Part shown: piece after piece, positions 40,434-48,688 of the stretch
How the letters are laid out: each line of letters opens with the position of its first letter
Numbering within the stretch: position 1 is the stretch's first letter
Assembly: GCA_002403305.1 (NCBI GenBank)
Contig: DHHM01000001.1
Span: forward strand, 62,001 to 126,000
DNA length: 64,000 bases
Reading direction: 5' to 3'
Source of the DNA: Bacteroidales bacterium UBA4772
GTDB taxonomy: Bacteria; Bacteroidota; Bacteroidia; Bacteroidales; VadinHA17
Notes under the pieces: generated by a model
The model's database searches: none
Told to the model about the DNA's origin: nothing
The model's input: the letters and a program-made list of their open reading frames with translations, nothing else
Position numbers and translations under genes: made by a program

Positions 40434-41726
40434 TCAGAAGGTTTCTGCATACAGATCGAATTCCGTTGACCCGGTTATCTTCACATCAATGAAGGTGCCG
40501 GGTTCGATGTTTTTGGCAGTGGTGATCAGCACCTCCTGGTCGACCTCGGGAGAGTCGTGCTGAGTACGTCCCACATGGAAGAGACCCTCCTTCCGGTCAA
40601 TGATCACCCTGACAACCTCTCCCCTTCTTGAGGCATTGATCTCGCTGGAGATGCGCTGTTGCAGCTCCATAATTTTTGACACCCTCCTCTCCTTCTCCTT
40701 TTCGGATAAATCATCGGAGTAACTGAGCCACGCATGGGTGTTCTCCTCATGCGAGTAACGGAAAGCTCCCAGCCGCTCAAACCTGTACTCCTCCACAAAC
40801 CGCAACAGCTCCCTGAAATCTTCTTCCGTCTCACCCGGATGACCGGCAATGAACGTTGTCCTTACCGCCGCATCAGGAACCATCCTCCGTATTTCATTCA
40901 GCAGCCGGCGCGTCTCCTCACTGCTGTGTTCGCGCCGCATTCTCCTGAGCACATTGTCAGATATATGCTGTATTGGTATATCTATATACCTACATATCTT
41001 GCGGTTATCCTGCATCATCTCAAGTATCTCATAGGGGAAACCGGAAGGATAAAGATAATGGAGCCTGATCCATTCTATCTCCTTAATGTCCGATAGTTGC
41101 CTGACCAGTTCCGGAAGCATTTGCCTGCCGTAGATGTCGGTGCCGTAGAGGGTGAGGTCCTGTGCAATGAGTATCAGCTCCTTCACCCCTGCGGAAGAGA
41201 GGTTGGAGGCTTCTGCTGCCAGCTCCTCCAGTGGCACCGAGGTGTAACGTCCGCGGATATCAGGAATGGCACAGAATGCACAGGTTCTGTCGCACCCCTC
41301 AGAGATCTTCAGATAGGCATAGTGTTTCAGACCTGGCAATATCCTCTCCCCTGTCAGTTCTTGACGGTAAGTCAGTCCCAGGTGACTGATCACCTCCTGC
41401 GGCCTGTTAACCCCGAACCAGCCATCAACCTCGGGTATTGATGTCTCAAGCTCCGTGCGGTAACGCTCAGACAGGCAACCCATAACGAAGAGCTTGCCGC
41501 GTCCGCGGCGCTTTATGGCCTCTGCATGGCTGATGATGGTGTCTATGCTCTCCTCCCTGGCATCAAGGATGAAGCCGCAGGTATTGATGATGACAATATC
41601 GGCCGGGCCCGACGAGTCAGCGGTAACAGTGTACCCGCCTGCCGTGAGCTGACGCATGAGCTTCTGCGAGTCAACGGTGTTCTTCGAGCAGCCCAGGGTG
41701 ACGATATTGACCCTGTTACCTTCCAT
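40434..41726 (-). CDS. rimO: RimO, ribosomal protein uS12 methylthiotransferase
   Basis: Radical-SAM enzyme (430 aa) that adds a methylthio group to the conserved Asp of uS12. N-terminal UPF0004 domain: NIVTLGCSKNTVDSQKLM, with cysteines in NTCGFI and MGCLSERY for the second [4Fe-4S] cluster. Radical-SAM CxxxCxxC in SEGCDRTCAFCAIPDIRGRYTS. C-terminal TRAM domain (EVLITTAKNIEPGTFIDVKITGSTEFDLYA). GCSKNTVDS and the TRAM type favour RimO over MiaB. Its start overlaps the ftsY stop by one base, so translation is coupled. Confidence 0.94.
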   Translation of the reverse strand: MEGNRVNIVTLGCSKNTVDSQKLMRQLTAGGYTVTADSSGPADIVIINTCGFILDAREESIDTIISHAEAIKRRGRGKLFVMGCLSERYRTELETSIPEVDGWFGVNRPQEVISHLGLTYRQELTGERILPGLKHYAYLKISEGCDRTCAFCAIPDIRGRYTSVPLEELAAEASNLSSAGVKELILIAQDLTLYGTDIYGRQMLPELVRQLSDIKEIEWIRLHYLYPSGFPYEILEMMQDNRKICRYIDIPIQHISDNVLRRMRREHSSEETRRLLNEIRRMVPDAAVRTTFIAGHPGETEEDFRELLRFVEEYRFERLGAFRYSHEENTHAWLSYSDDLSEKEKERRVSKIMELQQRISSEINASRRGEVVRVIIDRKEGLFHVGRTQHDSPEVDQEVLITTAKNIEPGTFIDVKITGSTEFDLYAETF

Positions 41727-42691
41727 CAGCGGCTGTCACTGAAGAGGGAGTCGACGAACGCATACCTGTCGAATATCCTCAGGTCTTCCATCTTCTCTCC
41801 CACACCGATATATTTAACCGGTATCCGGAACTGGTCTGAGATCCCGATCACGACACCCCCCTTGGCTGTGCCGTCGAGCTTTGTGATAGCCATCGCATTC
41901 ACACTGGTGGCCGCCGTGAATTGTTTTGCCTGTTCAAAGGCATTCTGTCCGGTAGAACCGTCGAGGACAAGCAACACTTCATGTGGCGCCTCCGGCACGA
42001 CTTTCTCCATCACTCTCCTGATCTTTGAGAGCTCGTTCATGAGAGCTGTTTTGTTGTGAAGCCTGCCGGCAGTATCTATTATGACTATGTCCGTTCCCGA
42101 AGCCACGGCTGATGTGACGGTGTCAAAAGCCACAGAGGCCGGGTCAGCCCCCATCTTCTGGCTGATCATGGGCACGCCGGCTCTCTCCGACCATATCTTT
42201 AACTGATCGATGGCAGCAGCACGGAAGGTGTCAGCGGCTCCCAGCAGAACGCTCCTTCCTGCCTTCCTGAAGTTGTACGCCAGCTTGGCAATGGTGGTGG
42301 TCTTGCCTACTCCGTTGACACCGACTACAAGTATAACATAGGGTTTGGCAGGCAGAGGTGCATCGAATCCGGCTACGCCGTCCCCGGTGCTGCTGTTCTC
42401 CTCAAGGAGGCCGGCGATCTCATCACGGAGAAGAGCATTGAGCTCCGAGGTACTCACATACTTGTCGCGCGCCACTCGCCGGGATACCCTTTCGATGATC
42501 CTTAAGGTAGTATCAACCCCGACATCTGAAGATACCAGCACCTCTTCAAGATTGTCGAGGACGTCGTCGTCGATCTTTGATTTGCCGGCAACAGCCCTGG
42601 TGAGCCTGGCAAAAACGGTCTCGCGGGTTTTGACAAGACCCCTGTCAAGTATCTCTTTCTCCTCTTTCCTTAAAAAACCGAATAATGCCAT
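41726..42691 (-). CDS. ftsY: FtsY, signal recognition particle receptor GTPase
   Basis: 321-residue SRP receptor that brings ribosome-nascent-chain complexes to the membrane. N domain with KTRETVFARLTRAVAGKSKIDDDVLDNLEEVLVSSDVGVDTT, then the G domain: VVGVNGVGKTTTIAKLAYNFRK (G1), DTFRAAAIDQLKIW, VIIDTAGRLHNKTALMNELSKI (G3), ITKLDGTAKGGVVIGI (G4) and the closing GVGEKMEDLRIFDRYAFVDSLF. The acidic A domain is missing, as usual in this phylum. I prefer the ATG at 42691 (MALFGFLRKEEK, amphipathic); an earlier frame start at 42712 is less likely. It sits in the ribosomal-protein transcript, ahead of rimO. Confidence 0.95.
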   Translation of the reverse strand: MALFGFLRKEEKEILDRGLVKTRETVFARLTRAVAGKSKIDDDVLDNLEEVLVSSDVGVDTTLRIIERVSRRVARDKYVSTSELNALLRDEIAGLLEENSSTGDGVAGFDAPLPAKPYVILVVGVNGVGKTTTIAKLAYNFRKAGRSVLLGAADTFRAAAIDQLKIWSERAGVPMISQKMGADPASVAFDTVTSAVASGTDIVIIDTAGRLHNKTALMNELSKIRRVMEKVVPEAPHEVLLVLDGSTGQNAFEQAKQFTAATSVNAMAITKLDGTAKGGVVIGISDQFRIPVKYIGVGEKMEDLRIFDRYAFVDSLFSDSR

Positions 42692-42774
42692 TGCCTGATT
42701 ATTGATCGTCAAAAGTAAAAAAAGAGACGCAATTATATGCGTCTCTCCCCTGTTCAGAATCAGAAAAACTGATC

Positions 42775-42930
42775 TTATTTCGTGGAAAAGAAATCCTTAA
42801 CGTGATCGTTATGAACAATTTCTTCCTTGAACTGGTATGCTCCGGTCTTCTCTGATTTGACCACCTTTATACATTTGGTGAATGATCTGCCGGTTCCTGT
42901 CTTCAGTGTTGCAACAACTTTCTTTGCCAT
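42775..42930 (-). CDS. DUF4295 family small basic protein
   Basis: 51 residues, MAKKVVATLKTGTGRSFTKC at the start and KDFFSTK at the end, which is too short for routine gene calling. The Bacteroidota-only DUF4295 family lies in just this place, after bL33 and before ftsY, and has this length and basic charge. It starts 10 bases after the rpmG stop, so it belongs to the same transcript. A ribosome-associated role is likely from context but not shown. Confidence 0.88.
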   Translation of the reverse strand: MAKKVVATLKTGTGRSFTKCIKVVKSEKTGAYQFKEEIVHNDHVKDFFSTK

Positions 42931-42940
42931 AACTCCTAGT

Positions 42941-43129
42941 TTATTTTATCTCCCTGTGAAGGGTCATTTTTTTAAGTATGGGATTGAATTTTTTCCTCTC
43001 AAGACGGTCAGGTGTATTCTTTCGGTTCTTGGTGGTGATATATCTCGAGGTGCCCGGCATTCCGGATTCCTTGTGCTCAGTGCACTCAAGGATAACCTGC
43101 ACCCTGTTGCCTTTGCTCTTCTTTGCCAT
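42941..43129 (-). CDS. rpmG: Ribosomal protein bL33
   Basis: 62-residue protein of the large ribosomal subunit. The family sequence is plain: MAKKSKGNRVQVILECTEHK, then SRYITTKNRKNTPDRLERKKFNPILKK. It lacks the CxxC zinc pairs of the C+ form, so it is the zinc-independent type. It is the second gene of the rpmB-rpmG-DUF4295-ftsY-rimO run, 16 bases after rpmB. Confidence 0.97.
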   Translation of the reverse strand: MAKKSKGNRVQVILECTEHKESGMPGTSRYITTKNRKNTPDRLERKKFNPILKKMTLHREIK

Positions 43130-43145
43130 TTTCTCTCCGGTTTAT

Positions 43146-43385
43146 TTAGTTGATAATATAACCTTTTCCCTTTGCCTCCTTAAGGACCGAGGCGAGACCG
43201 TTCTTGTTGATATTTCTCATTCCTGCTGCCGATACCTTAAGGGTGATCCATCTGTTCTCCTCAGGCAGGTAATACCTCTTGGTAAACAGGTTGACCATAA
43301 ACTTTCTCTTGGTCCTCCTCTTCGAGTGGGAAACATTGTTTCCAACCACTGCTTTCTTGCCGGTGACCTGACACACTTTTGACAT
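43146..43385 (-). CDS. rpmB: Ribosomal protein bL28
   Basis: 79-residue large-subunit protein. MSKVCQVTGKKAVVGNNVSHSKRRTKRKF is the typical start (shown here in pieces: CQVTGKK, NNVSHSKRRTKR), then KRYYLPEENRWITLKVSAAGMRNINKNG. First gene of its operon, with a good promoter 48-79 bases upstream. Confidence 0.97.
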   Translation of the reverse strand: MSKVCQVTGKKAVVGNNVSHSKRRTKRKFMVNLFTKRYYLPEENRWITLKVSAAGMRNINKNGLASVLKEAKGKGYIIN

Positions 43386-43432
43386 TATTATCCTCTTTTT
43401 ACTTGTTCTGAAAAACTCCGAAAATCGGTTCG

Positions 43433-43464
43433 CAAAATAGGTGATTTTTATTCAATTAACCAAA
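43433..43464 (-). promoter_or_regulatory. Promoter of the rpmB-rpmG-ftsY operon
   Basis: On the reverse strand TTTG (43464-43461), 21-base spacer, TATTTTG (43439-43433), one base short of the full -7 box. Start near 43426, about 40 bases before rpmB. Confidence 0.65.
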
Positions 43465-43505
43465 TAATTCCTTCATTTTTTTCCAACAACCCTGAATTCG
43501 CCTGC

Positions 43506-44750
43506 TCAACGGCTGATTATCTGCTTTCTAAGCATATTCAGAGCGGTGTAGGAGGCCCTCAGAATATTCACTGTTCTCTCGTCCGCAAAGCGATGTAATT
43601 CAGTTATTATACCCACGGAAGAGGCGATGGCTATCCAGACCGTGCCCATCGGCTTGGTGTCTGTTCCGCCTGTCGGACCGGCAATACCGGTTACAGCAAC
43701 GGAGTAATCGCTTCCCGTTACTCTCCTCACCCCTGCCGCCATCTCAGCGGCTGTCTCCTTGCTGACGGCACCGTGAATCCTGATGGTGTCCGGAATCACC
43801 CCGAGCACGCCGGTCTTGATGCTGTTGTCATAGGCTATCACTGAGCCGAGGTACCATGACGAACTGCCCGGCACAGAGGTGATCAGGGAGGAAAGCTTGC
43901 CTCCCGTACAGCTCTCGGCTGTCGATACCGTCAGTCCTGCTTTGAGGAGTAGTCCGCCTGTCACCTCCTCAAGCGTTGTCTCATCCTCTCCGTAGATTAC
44001 GTCGGGAATAATCGTATAGAGTTTTCTGACCTGCTCATCCATCATCGCCTGCATGAGCCTCTCCTCCCTGCCTTTCGCTGTAAGCCTGAGTTTGATAAGT
44101 CCGTATGATGGCAGATAGGCAATCCTGATATCAGGAGGAAGCTCCCTCTCAAAGTTCTGCAGCCTCTCTGCCAGTTTGGCCTCAAAGGTGCCGTAGGTCA
44201 TTATGTTCTTGTGAATTATAACATTTCTCCCGGCTCGCATGGCGATCATTGGCAGGATGTGTTCTGTCATGATGTACTTCATCTCTGAAGGAACACCGGG
44301 CATGGATATAACCCTCTTCTCTCCCCGGGCAAACATCATCCCCGGGGCTGTGCCAGCCCTGTTGGCAAGAACAGTGCAGTTCTCCGGCACATTGGCCTGA
44401 CGCCGGTTGTTCTCATTCATCTCAAGGTTCCTTAGCCTCAGCCTTTCTGTCACTTCCTGCAGCACACCCTGATCCGTAACCAGTTTCGACCCGAAGTATT
44501 CAGCCAGGGTCTCCTTGGTGATGTCATCACTGGTAGGACCGAGTCCGCCTGTCATCAGCACCATGTCACTTCGCCCGAGCGCCTCGTCCAGTGCGGCCAT
44601 GATCTCCTCCCTCCTGTCTGCTATTGATGTGATACGCGCCACAGTTACACCAAGCAGGTTAAGCCTGCTGCTGATCCATGCCGAGTTTGTGTCAACGGTC
44701 TGGCCAATCAGAATCTCATCTCCTATGGTAATAATTTCTGAGCTGTTCAT
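43506..44750 (-). CDS. cinA: CinA-like nicotinamide mononucleotide deamidase / COG1058 protein
   Basis: 414 aa with the usual two parts: an N-terminal MoCF_biosynth (COG1058) domain (ITIGDEILIGQTVDTNSAWIS, LMTGGLGPTSDDITKETLA, MPGVPSEM) and a C-terminal CinA domain (TVSTAESCTGGKLSSLITSVPGSSSWYLGSVIAYDNSIK in parts, VAVTGIAGPTGGTDTKPMGTVWIAI). The C-terminal domain removes the amide from NMN in NAD recycling; the N-terminal domain is an ADP-ribose pyrophosphatase in some homologues. I start at the ATG at 44750. It is divergent from the HD-hydrolase gene with 73 bases between starts. Confidence 0.93.
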   Translation of the reverse strand: MNSSEIITIGDEILIGQTVDTNSAWISSRLNLLGVTVARITSIADRREEIMAALDEALGRSDMVLMTGGLGPTSDDITKETLAEYFGSKLVTDQGVLQEVTERLRLRNLEMNENNRRQANVPENCTVLANRAGTAPGMMFARGEKRVISMPGVPSEMKYIMTEHILPMIAMRAGRNVIIHKNIMTYGTFEAKLAERLQNFERELPPDIRIAYLPSYGLIKLRLTAKGREERLMQAMMDEQVRKLYTIIPDVIYGEDETTLEEVTGGLLLKAGLTVSTAESCTGGKLSSLITSVPGSSSWYLGSVIAYDNSIKTGVLGVIPDTIRIHGAVSKETAAEMAAGVRRVTGSDYSVAVTGIAGPTGGTDTKPMGTVWIAIASSVGIITELHRFADERTVNILRASYTALNMLRKQIISR

Positions 44751-44823
44751 ATCTTGAGTGACAGTTAATGGTGGAAGAGACAAAATTATCAATATTTTGT
44801 GTCAGGAATGGGTACTGGGAGAA

Positions 44824-45504
44824 ATGAAAACCGAAAAGGAAATCATAAACGAGGTAAGCGATTTTGTTAAAGTCGTGGTGCAACAATACGACAGCGGTCA
44901 CGGATGGTCTCATATAGAGAGGGTTGTGCGATTGGCTCTTTATATTCACGAATGCGAAAGACGTGGCGACAGGCTTACGGTTGAACTTGCAGCTCTCCTG
45001 CACGATGTAGGAGATCACAAATTTGCCGTACATGACGGTCCGGCAGAGATCAGGGCCCTCCTGGGCCGCCTCGGCGTGGATGGATCTGTGACCGGAGAGG
45101 TGGTAAGCATCAATGAGAAAATCTCCTTTTCCAAAGGGCCGGCCACGGGTCCAAAAAGTGACGAGCTGCAGATAGTTCAGGATGCCGACCGGCTTGACGC
45201 CATGGGCGCTGTGGGTATTGCCAGGGCATTCAGCTACGGAGGGTTCAAGGGACGTGAACTGTATGATCCCCGCGCAGGTTTTCCCGGGCAGCCGGGTGTA
45301 AGCTCATCAGGCAGAAATTCGGCCTCGACGATACATCATTTCTATGATAAACTGCTCCTTCTCAGGAACCTTATGAATACAGCCACAGGCAGAAGACTGG
45401 CTGACGAGAGACATGACTTCATGGTCAGCTTCCTTGACCAGTTCTTAAGGGAATGGGATCAGGGAGAAAGCCTGGATGACAGCCATGAAGGGTCGCAAGA
45501 ATAA
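44824..45504 (+). CDS. HD-domain metal-dependent phosphohydrolase
   Basis: 226 aa, a single HD domain of the YedJ/uncharacterised phosphohydrolase type. Metal ligands: His in GHGWSHIERVVRLAL, the HD pair in AALLHDVGDHKF, and the late Asp in VQDADRLDAMGAVGIARAF. It ends with FYDKLLLLRNLMNTATGRRLADERHDFMVSFL (cut here in pieces), typical of this group. I take the ATG at 44824, where the family match begins; the frame is open back to 44758. The substrate is unknown, probably a nucleotide. Divergent partner of cinA. Confidence 0.87.
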   Translation: MKTEKEIINEVSDFVKVVVQQYDSGHGWSHIERVVRLALYIHECERRGDRLTVELAALLHDVGDHKFAVHDGPAEIRALLGRLGVDGSVTGEVVSINEKISFSKGPATGPKSDELQIVQDADRLDAMGAVGIARAFSYGGFKGRELYDPRAGFPGQPGVSSSGRNSASTIHHFYDKLLLLRNLMNTATGRRLADERHDFMVSFLDQFLREWDQGESLDDSHEGSQE

Positions 45505-45598
45505 TGAGTACCGGGAATGACCCTGTGATCAGCTGTGTTTTTCACCGGGTTATCTCATAAAATATTACTTTTACGTAAACAAAATAAAATCTAAAGAC

Positions 45599-46153
45599 AT
45601 GTTCATTGCACTGCTTATCATTATTTTGGTTTTGGTTCTGCTTGCTGTAGGTCTCTACAACAGGCTGGTAAGACTGAGGAACAACCGTGAGAATGCCTTC
45701 GCTGACATTGATGTACAGCTCAGGCAGAGGCTTGACCTGGTACCTCAGCTGGTGGAGGCTGTCAAAGCTTACATGAAGCATGAGAGTACCGTACTCACGG
45801 ATATTACAAATGCAAGGGCCAAAGCCATTGATGCTAAGGGAATTGATGAGAAGATAGCTGCTGACGGCCGGCTCTCTTCAGCCCTGCAGGGACTGAGAGT
45901 TGCCGTTGAGGCCTATCCTGATCTGAAGGCCAGCACAAACTTTATCCAGCTTCAGGAGGAGATAGCAGACATTGAGAACAAGCTCGCTGCAGCACGCCGC
46001 TTCTTCAATTCGGCCACAAAAGAGCTTAACAATGCCGTAGAGGTGTTTCCTTCAAACATTGTTGCCGGTATGTTCGGGTTCAAACGTGAAACCATGTATG
46101 ACCTGGCCGAGACCAGGGCACAGGCAGAGGAGACGCCGAAACTGAACTTCTGA
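45599..46153 (+). CDS. LemA family membrane protein
   Basis: 184 aa with one N-terminal transmembrane helix (FIALLIIILVLVLLAVGLY) and a cytoplasmic or periplasmic coiled-coil bundle: LRNNRENAFADIDVQLRQRLDLVPQLVEAVKAY, then FNSATKELNNAVEVFPSNIVAGMFGF (given in parts), the LemA signature. Function unknown; it is very often beside an M48 or TPM-domain protein, as here. The protease gene starts 99 bases later on the same strand, so the two are probably a functional pair in envelope quality control. Confidence 0.93.
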   Translation: MFIALLIIILVLVLLAVGLYNRLVRLRNNRENAFADIDVQLRQRLDLVPQLVEAVKAYMKHESTVLTDITNARAKAIDAKGIDEKIAADGRLSSALQGLRVAVEAYPDLKASTNFIQLQEEIADIENKLAAARRFFNSATKELNNAVEVFPSNIVAGMFGFKRETMYDLAETRAQAEETPKLNF

Positions 46154-46252
46154 TACCAGGTGAAACTTGTATGAGTCAGAGCTCACACGAGATGAAAATA
46201 TTGAATCTCATGCAAGCCCCATTCGACCGTTAATATATATGTTTCATACAGG

Positions 46253-47188
46253 ATGAAATATATCGGCATTAACCGGCAGATATGGAATAACAACTTCAAA
46301 TCTGTTGTTCTGCTCTTGCTTTTCCCGGCAATTATTCTGGGACTGGTATGGCTTTTCCTGTTTTTTGTACAGCCTGCACCGGAACTCAGCGTGGAAGATG
46401 CCAACAGCATATTCATCAGAACCGTACCCTGGGTTCTGGCGGGTGTGCTGGCATGGTTTGTCGTAGCATGGTTCTCGCATACCCGTATGATTGAAAAGGC
46501 AACAGGATCAGCACCACTCAGCAGAAAAGAGAATAAGAGAATATACAATCTCGTTGAGAACCTCTGCATTGGCAGCGGCATGACAATGCCCAAAATAAAT
46601 ATCATCAATGATGATTCGCTCAATGCCTTCGCCAGTGGCATCAAGACCTCAAACTTCACAGTCTCCCTCTCAAAGGGGATCATAGACAAGCTTGAGGATG
46701 ACGAACTGGAGGCCGTGATAGCTCATGAACTGACCCACATCAGGAACCGCGATGTGAGGCTGCTGATCGTTTCAATCATCTTCGTTGGGATTTTTGCTTT
46801 TATCACTGAGGCTCTCGTTCGTTCAGTAAGGTTCAGCGGCGGCAGCAGGGGCAAGAAAGACGGACGGGTTGTCATCCTGGCACTGCTGCTGGCAGCAGTA
46901 GGCTATTTCCTTTCATCCATCTTCAGGTTCGCTATCTCACGGCAGAGGGAGTTTATGGCGGATGCAGGCTCTGCCATGATGACCAAAAATCCGCTCGCCC
47001 TGGCCTCCGCGCTTGAAAAGATATCTGCCGATCCTCAGATCGAGGCTGTCAGGCGGAACGACGTGGCCCAGATGTTCATTGACAATCCACAGCCCAAAAA
47101 GGAGAGGCCAGTCTCATTCAGCTTCAGCTCCCTCTTCATGACCCATCCCCCGATTGAAAAGCGGATTGCACTGCTGAGACAGTTCTGA
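46253..47188 (+). CDS. M48-family membrane metalloprotease (HtpX-like)
   Basis: 311-residue zinc protease. Two N-terminal membrane helices (about residues 17-43 and 62-82), the zinc motif HELTH with His158, Glu159 and His162, two more hydrophobic segments (LLIVSIIFVGIFAFI, VVILALLLAAVGYFLSSIF), then the third ligand Glu in RQREFMADAGSAMM, and a C-terminal MTHPPIEKRIALLRQF. This is the HtpX layout, acting on misfolded membrane proteins with the active site in the cytoplasm. It follows lemA. Confidence 0.92.
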   Translation: MKYIGINRQIWNNNFKSVVLLLLFPAIILGLVWLFLFFVQPAPELSVEDANSIFIRTVPWVLAGVLAWFVVAWFSHTRMIEKATGSAPLSRKENKRIYNLVENLCIGSGMTMPKINIINDDSLNAFASGIKTSNFTVSLSKGIIDKLEDDELEAVIAHELTHIRNRDVRLLIVSIIFVGIFAFITEALVRSVRFSGGSRGKKDGRVVILALLLAAVGYFLSSIFRFAISRQREFMADAGSAMMTKNPLALASALEKISADPQIEAVRRNDVAQMFIDNPQPKKERPVSFSFSSLFMTHPPIEKRIALLRQF

Positions 47189-47325
47189 CCGGCACCCGGT
47201 ACGCAACAACACGCAGGTATGTCCAAACTGTTTGTATGACAGGCATGATGACGATGCTTTATACTGCAAAAAATGCGGTGCAAAGATTGACAAACCGCAG
47301 GTAATGCATAACTTGCAAGAAAAAA
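47178..47325 (+). pseudogene. Remnant of a zinc-ribbon coding sequence
   Basis: One frame reads CPNCLYDRHDDDALYCKKCG, a zinc ribbon with two CxxC pairs, followed by AKIDKPQ. The frame is open from 47178 but has no ATG, GTG or TTG ahead of the first cysteine, and runs out of frame into the next gene. It is probably a decayed N-terminal zinc-ribbon domain, such as often starts Bacteroidota membrane proteins. Confidence 0.5.
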
Positions 47326-48045
47326 ATGAGACGTTACCTGATAATTATGATGTCAGCTCTGTGTTTCATGACAGTGAATGCACAGCGCTCTTTTGGTCAA
47401 CAAGTCTCAGCGACGAATGAGGCTAACCTCAAGGCCTTGCAAACTCTTGCAACATACACTACGGCAGTAGCATATGATCCAAGATATCAGGGTGTAAAGG
47501 GTACACCGAGATTGTTTGACACGCTTGTCTCCTCTACGATCGTGATCAGGGGGGCAGAAGAGTATGTCAATATTGAAAGTGACATTAATGTGGTGCAGAA
47601 TTCACTCCTCTTCATAAAAAGCTCTGGCGGAGAACTTATGGAGATCAAATCTGACAATATTGCTGAACTCGTTTTCCATCATGACGGAAAAGATTTGGTA
47701 TTCAAAACCACAGATTCTATTGTGTTCGACAAAAAGCCGGATGGTAACAGGTTTTACCAGGTCCTGAATGAGAGTTATCCACAGTTCCTCAAGATTCCCG
47801 ACAAAATATTTGTGAAAGCAGATTACGAGAGAGCATACGGACCTGATATACGGTATGACGAATTCAAGCCTGTCAGCAAATATTACATTCAGGGCAGTGA
47901 CTCGGTATTTTACCGGGTTCAGTTGACCCGCAGGTCGTTGAGAAAGCTTTTTCCGGAAAAGCAGCAGCTTATCAATGAGAATTTCAATGAAAAGCTCTCC
48001 GTCGATCCTGAAGCAGATGTCATAGCTCTGCTCGGGAAATTCTGA
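47326..48045 (+). CDS. Secreted protein of unknown function
   Basis: 239 residues with a signal peptide (MRRYLIIMMSALCFMTVNAQ). I do not recognise the family. The mature part is mixed alpha/beta: YTTAVAYDPRYQGVKGTPRLFDTL, VVQNSLLFIKSSGG, MEIKSDNIAELVFHHDGKDLVFKTTDSIVFDKKPDGNRFYQVL (in parts), RRSLRKLFPEKQQLINENF. The region around residues 35-60 resembles a short structural family of Bacteroidota exported proteins. No catalytic motif, repeat or metal site is evident. It follows the zinc-ribbon remnant and is followed by the 133-bp tandem repeat with terminator hairpins. Confidence 0.7.
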   Translation: MRRYLIIMMSALCFMTVNAQRSFGQQVSATNEANLKALQTLATYTTAVAYDPRYQGVKGTPRLFDTLVSSTIVIRGAEEYVNIESDINVVQNSLLFIKSSGGELMEIKSDNIAELVFHHDGKDLVFKTTDSIVFDKKPDGNRFYQVLNESYPQFLKIPDKIFVKADYERAYGPDIRYDEFKPVSKYYIQGSDSVFYRVQLTRRSLRKLFPEKQQLINENFNEKLSVDPEADVIALLGKF

Positions 48046-48083
48046 AGAGAAAATAACCTGATTCGGTGTATGTTGATCAAAGA

Positions 48084-48432
48084 GGGATTGCTTCGCCTTC
48101 GGCTCAGCGTTCCCTGAGTGGGATGCCATCAGACAAAAAGCGCCACTGGCGTGGCGTTCTTTATTGTATCCTCTCTTCCCCCGGGTAAACTTGATTCAGG
48201 AAGCCCTCCTATGTCAGGGATTGCTTCGCCTTCGGCTCAGCGTTCCCTGAGTGGGATGCCATCAGACAAAAAGCGCCACTGGCGTGGCGTTCTTTATTAT
48301 ATCCTCTCTTCCCCCGGGTAAACTTGATTCAGGAAGCCCTCCTATGTCAGGGATTGCTTCGCCTTCGGCTCAGCGTTCCCTGAGTGGGATGCCATCAGAC
48401 AAAAAGCGCCACTGGCGTGGCGTTCTTTATTG
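48084..48432. repeat. 133-bp tandem repeat, 2.6 copies, each with a terminator hairpin
   Basis: Copies start at 48084, 48217 and 48350; the first two are full and differ at one base, the third stops at about 48432. Each carries CGCCAC-GCCA-GTGGCG followed by TTTTTG on the reverse strand, a good intrinsic terminator, and on the forward strand the same hairpin with a poorer T run. Short identical open frames on the forward strand come from the repetition only. CAGACAAAAAG in each unit also flanks the tRNA-Gly 3' end, so the unit may derive from a tRNA tail and terminator. Confidence 0.9.
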
Positions 48433-48482
48433 ATTTACACATCCCTCCTTCAGGCAAGCCTGGGTCGGACTGTGTAAATCAA
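48430..48482. repeat. 53-bp inverted repeat with a nested hairpin
   Basis: Perfect 12-bp arms TTGATTTACACA (48430-48441) and TGTGTAAATCAA (48471-48482). The loop holds CAGGC-AA-GCCTG at 48451-48462. It lies between the tandem repeat and the terminator of tRNA-Gly. Confidence 0.8.
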
Positions 48483-48485
48483 CAA

Positions 48486-48511
48486 AGCCCCGACGATGTC
48501 GGGACTTTTTG
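48486..48511 (-). terminator. Terminator of tRNA-Gly
   Basis: On the reverse strand GTCCCGAC, short loop, GTCGGGGC, then TTTGTTG. It starts five bases after the mature 3' end of the tRNA. Confidence 0.8.
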
Positions 48512-48515
48512 TCTG

Positions 48516-48587
48516 AGCGGGAAAAGGGATTCGAACCCTCGACCCTCAGCTTGGGAAGCTGATGCTCTACCCCTGAGCTACTCCCGC
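48516..48587 (-). tRNA. tRNA-Gly (anticodon CCC)
   Basis: 72 nt. Acceptor GCGGGAG/TTCCCGC, D-arm GCTC..GAGC, anticodon stem TCAGC/GCTGA around TTCCCAA (anticodon CCC), T-loop TTCGAAT, discriminator U as usual for glycine. CCA not encoded. A TAAAGTTG near-match to the -7 box lies at 48609-48602. Confidence 0.95.
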
Positions 48588-48619
48588 TTATAATACTTCA
48601 ACAACTTTAGCTTACTGAT

Positions 48620-48688
48620 TCCCCTCCCCTTCAATCCGGCTGCTCGCTAAAATGGTCCACCGGATCATTTATTGACGCTCGCCCCTCT
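48620..48688 (-). repeat. ~70-bp dispersed repeat, copy 2 (between tRNA-Gly and tRNA-Thr)
   Basis: On the reverse strand GGGGCGAGCG, AATGATCC, GTGGACCATTTTAGCGAGC, CGGATTG, AGGGGAGGGG: the same order of blocks as copy 1 at 22585. Spacing between GCGAGCGT and AATGATCC is five bases here against four there, so the copies are not coding homologues. Confidence 0.75.

Noticed and set aside
48084..48432. CRISPR array
   Set aside because: The units are 133 bp, adjacent and nearly identical along their whole length, with no short repeat and unique spacer pattern, and no cas gene is nearby.
48118..48433. Three identical short forward open frames (about 60 codons each)
   Set aside because: They are the same sequence read in each tandem unit and contain a terminator hairpin; no start context or family match.
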